A stretch of DNA of 13,601 nucleotides from Bacillota bacterium (GTDB taxonomy: Bacteria > Bacillota > Clostridia > Christensenellales > SZUA-584): positions 1-13,601 of the forward strand of contig JAEZNC010000021.1 of NCBI GenBank assembly GCA_023441905.1. The letters run 5' to 3'. Shown here one piece after another: positions 13,406 through 13,601 of the stretch (positions are counted from its first letter, which is position 1; every line of letters starts with the position of its first letter). The notes beneath the pieces are model-generated. The model was given only the letters and a program-made list of their open reading frames with translations. It was not told the DNA's origin and searched no databases. The translations under genes were made by a program, and so were the position numbers.

Positions 13406-13601
13406 ATGGGTGAAGAAGATAAGGAACTCACGCGAGAGGAGCAATTTGAATCCATATTAATCGATCTTGAGCATATTCGGGATATGCTGACCGAGGTCAA
13501 TGTGCAGCTCGGCTTTCTTCAGCGTTACCGCGACATGAGGGATGAAATCACCGAGTTCGGGTGGGGCGGCATACTGAGTAAATACCACCCGGATATCAAT
13601 G
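13406..13601 (+). CDS. Partial hypothetical protein with a J-domain-like HPD motif (runs off the window)
   Basis: The first 65 codons of a gene cut by the window end. GGAGG (13395-13399) lies six bases before the ATG, an ideal spacing, and the frame stays open to the edge. The product starts with a very acidic helix (MGEEDKELTREEQFESILID), continues with a probable coiled helix (LEHIRDMLTEVNVQLGFLQR), and ends with FGWGGILSKYHPDIN (51-65). KYHPDIN is the loop that in J-domain proteins carries the DnaK-activating HPD triad (61-63 here). A shortened J-like domain is therefore possible but unproven with the rest missing. It is divergent from the methyltransferase gene, with a 138-base shared upstream region. 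Confidence 0.65.
   Translation, partial: MGEEDKELTREEQFESILIDLEHIRDMLTEVNVQLGFLQRYRDMRDEITEFGWGGILSKYHPDIN

Noticed and set aside
13268..13444. N-terminal 59-residue extension of the methyltransferase
   Set aside because: It has no ribosome binding site, includes low-complexity sequence and overlaps the start of the divergent gene and its Shine-Dalgarno site.

Overview
The window reads as a stretch of chromosome from a Gram-positive anaerobe of the Clostridia type (Bacillota). The pointers are strong AGGAGG-type ribosome binding sites, mid-range base composition, an SdpR/SdpI pair, a YhfC-family membrane protein, CinA, a DUF6273 protein, and an intergenic repeat of a kind I associate with gut Clostridia. 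This assignment is inference; there is no rRNA or other marker gene here.

Left part (1-2200, plus strand): an ArsR-type repressor (SdpR-like) overlaps an SdpI/DUF1648 membrane protein, forming a two-gene operon. A 430-base gap follows with two perfect palindromes, a terminator and a good promoter. Then comes a YhfC-family multi-pass membrane protein with an unusual active-site region, closed by a strong terminator.

Centre (2409-7943, minus strand): two paralogous membrane-anchored PQQ-like beta-propeller proteins lie in tandem behind a sugar-binding-type lipoprotein. Each propeller gene has its own promoter candidate and a downstream terminator. All three products should face the outside of the cell. 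No transporter permease or ATPase gene is present, so the lipoprotein is an orphan here. Divergent from it is cinA (8102-9349, plus), with an extended -10 promoter.

Right part (9350-13267, mostly minus strand) looks more accessory. It holds a structured intergenic repeat, a four-helix membrane protein with two zinc ribbons joined by a YAPP-repeat linker, a DUF6273 protein, a pyridoxamine-phosphate-oxidase-like flavoprotein, and a winged-helix/SAM-methyltransferase. The last 240 coding bases of the methyltransferase gene and about 38 bases beyond its stop are duplicated 1.5 kb away as a frameshifted remnant (10508-10780 against 12270-12544, about 79 % identical by hand alignment, with a single 2-base gap). 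The duplicated ends bracket the DUF6273 and oxidase genes, suggesting insertion or tandem-duplication decay. At the right edge a divergent plus-strand gene with a J-domain-like HPD motif begins and runs out of the window.

I found no tRNA, rRNA, CRISPR array or intact insertion sequence.
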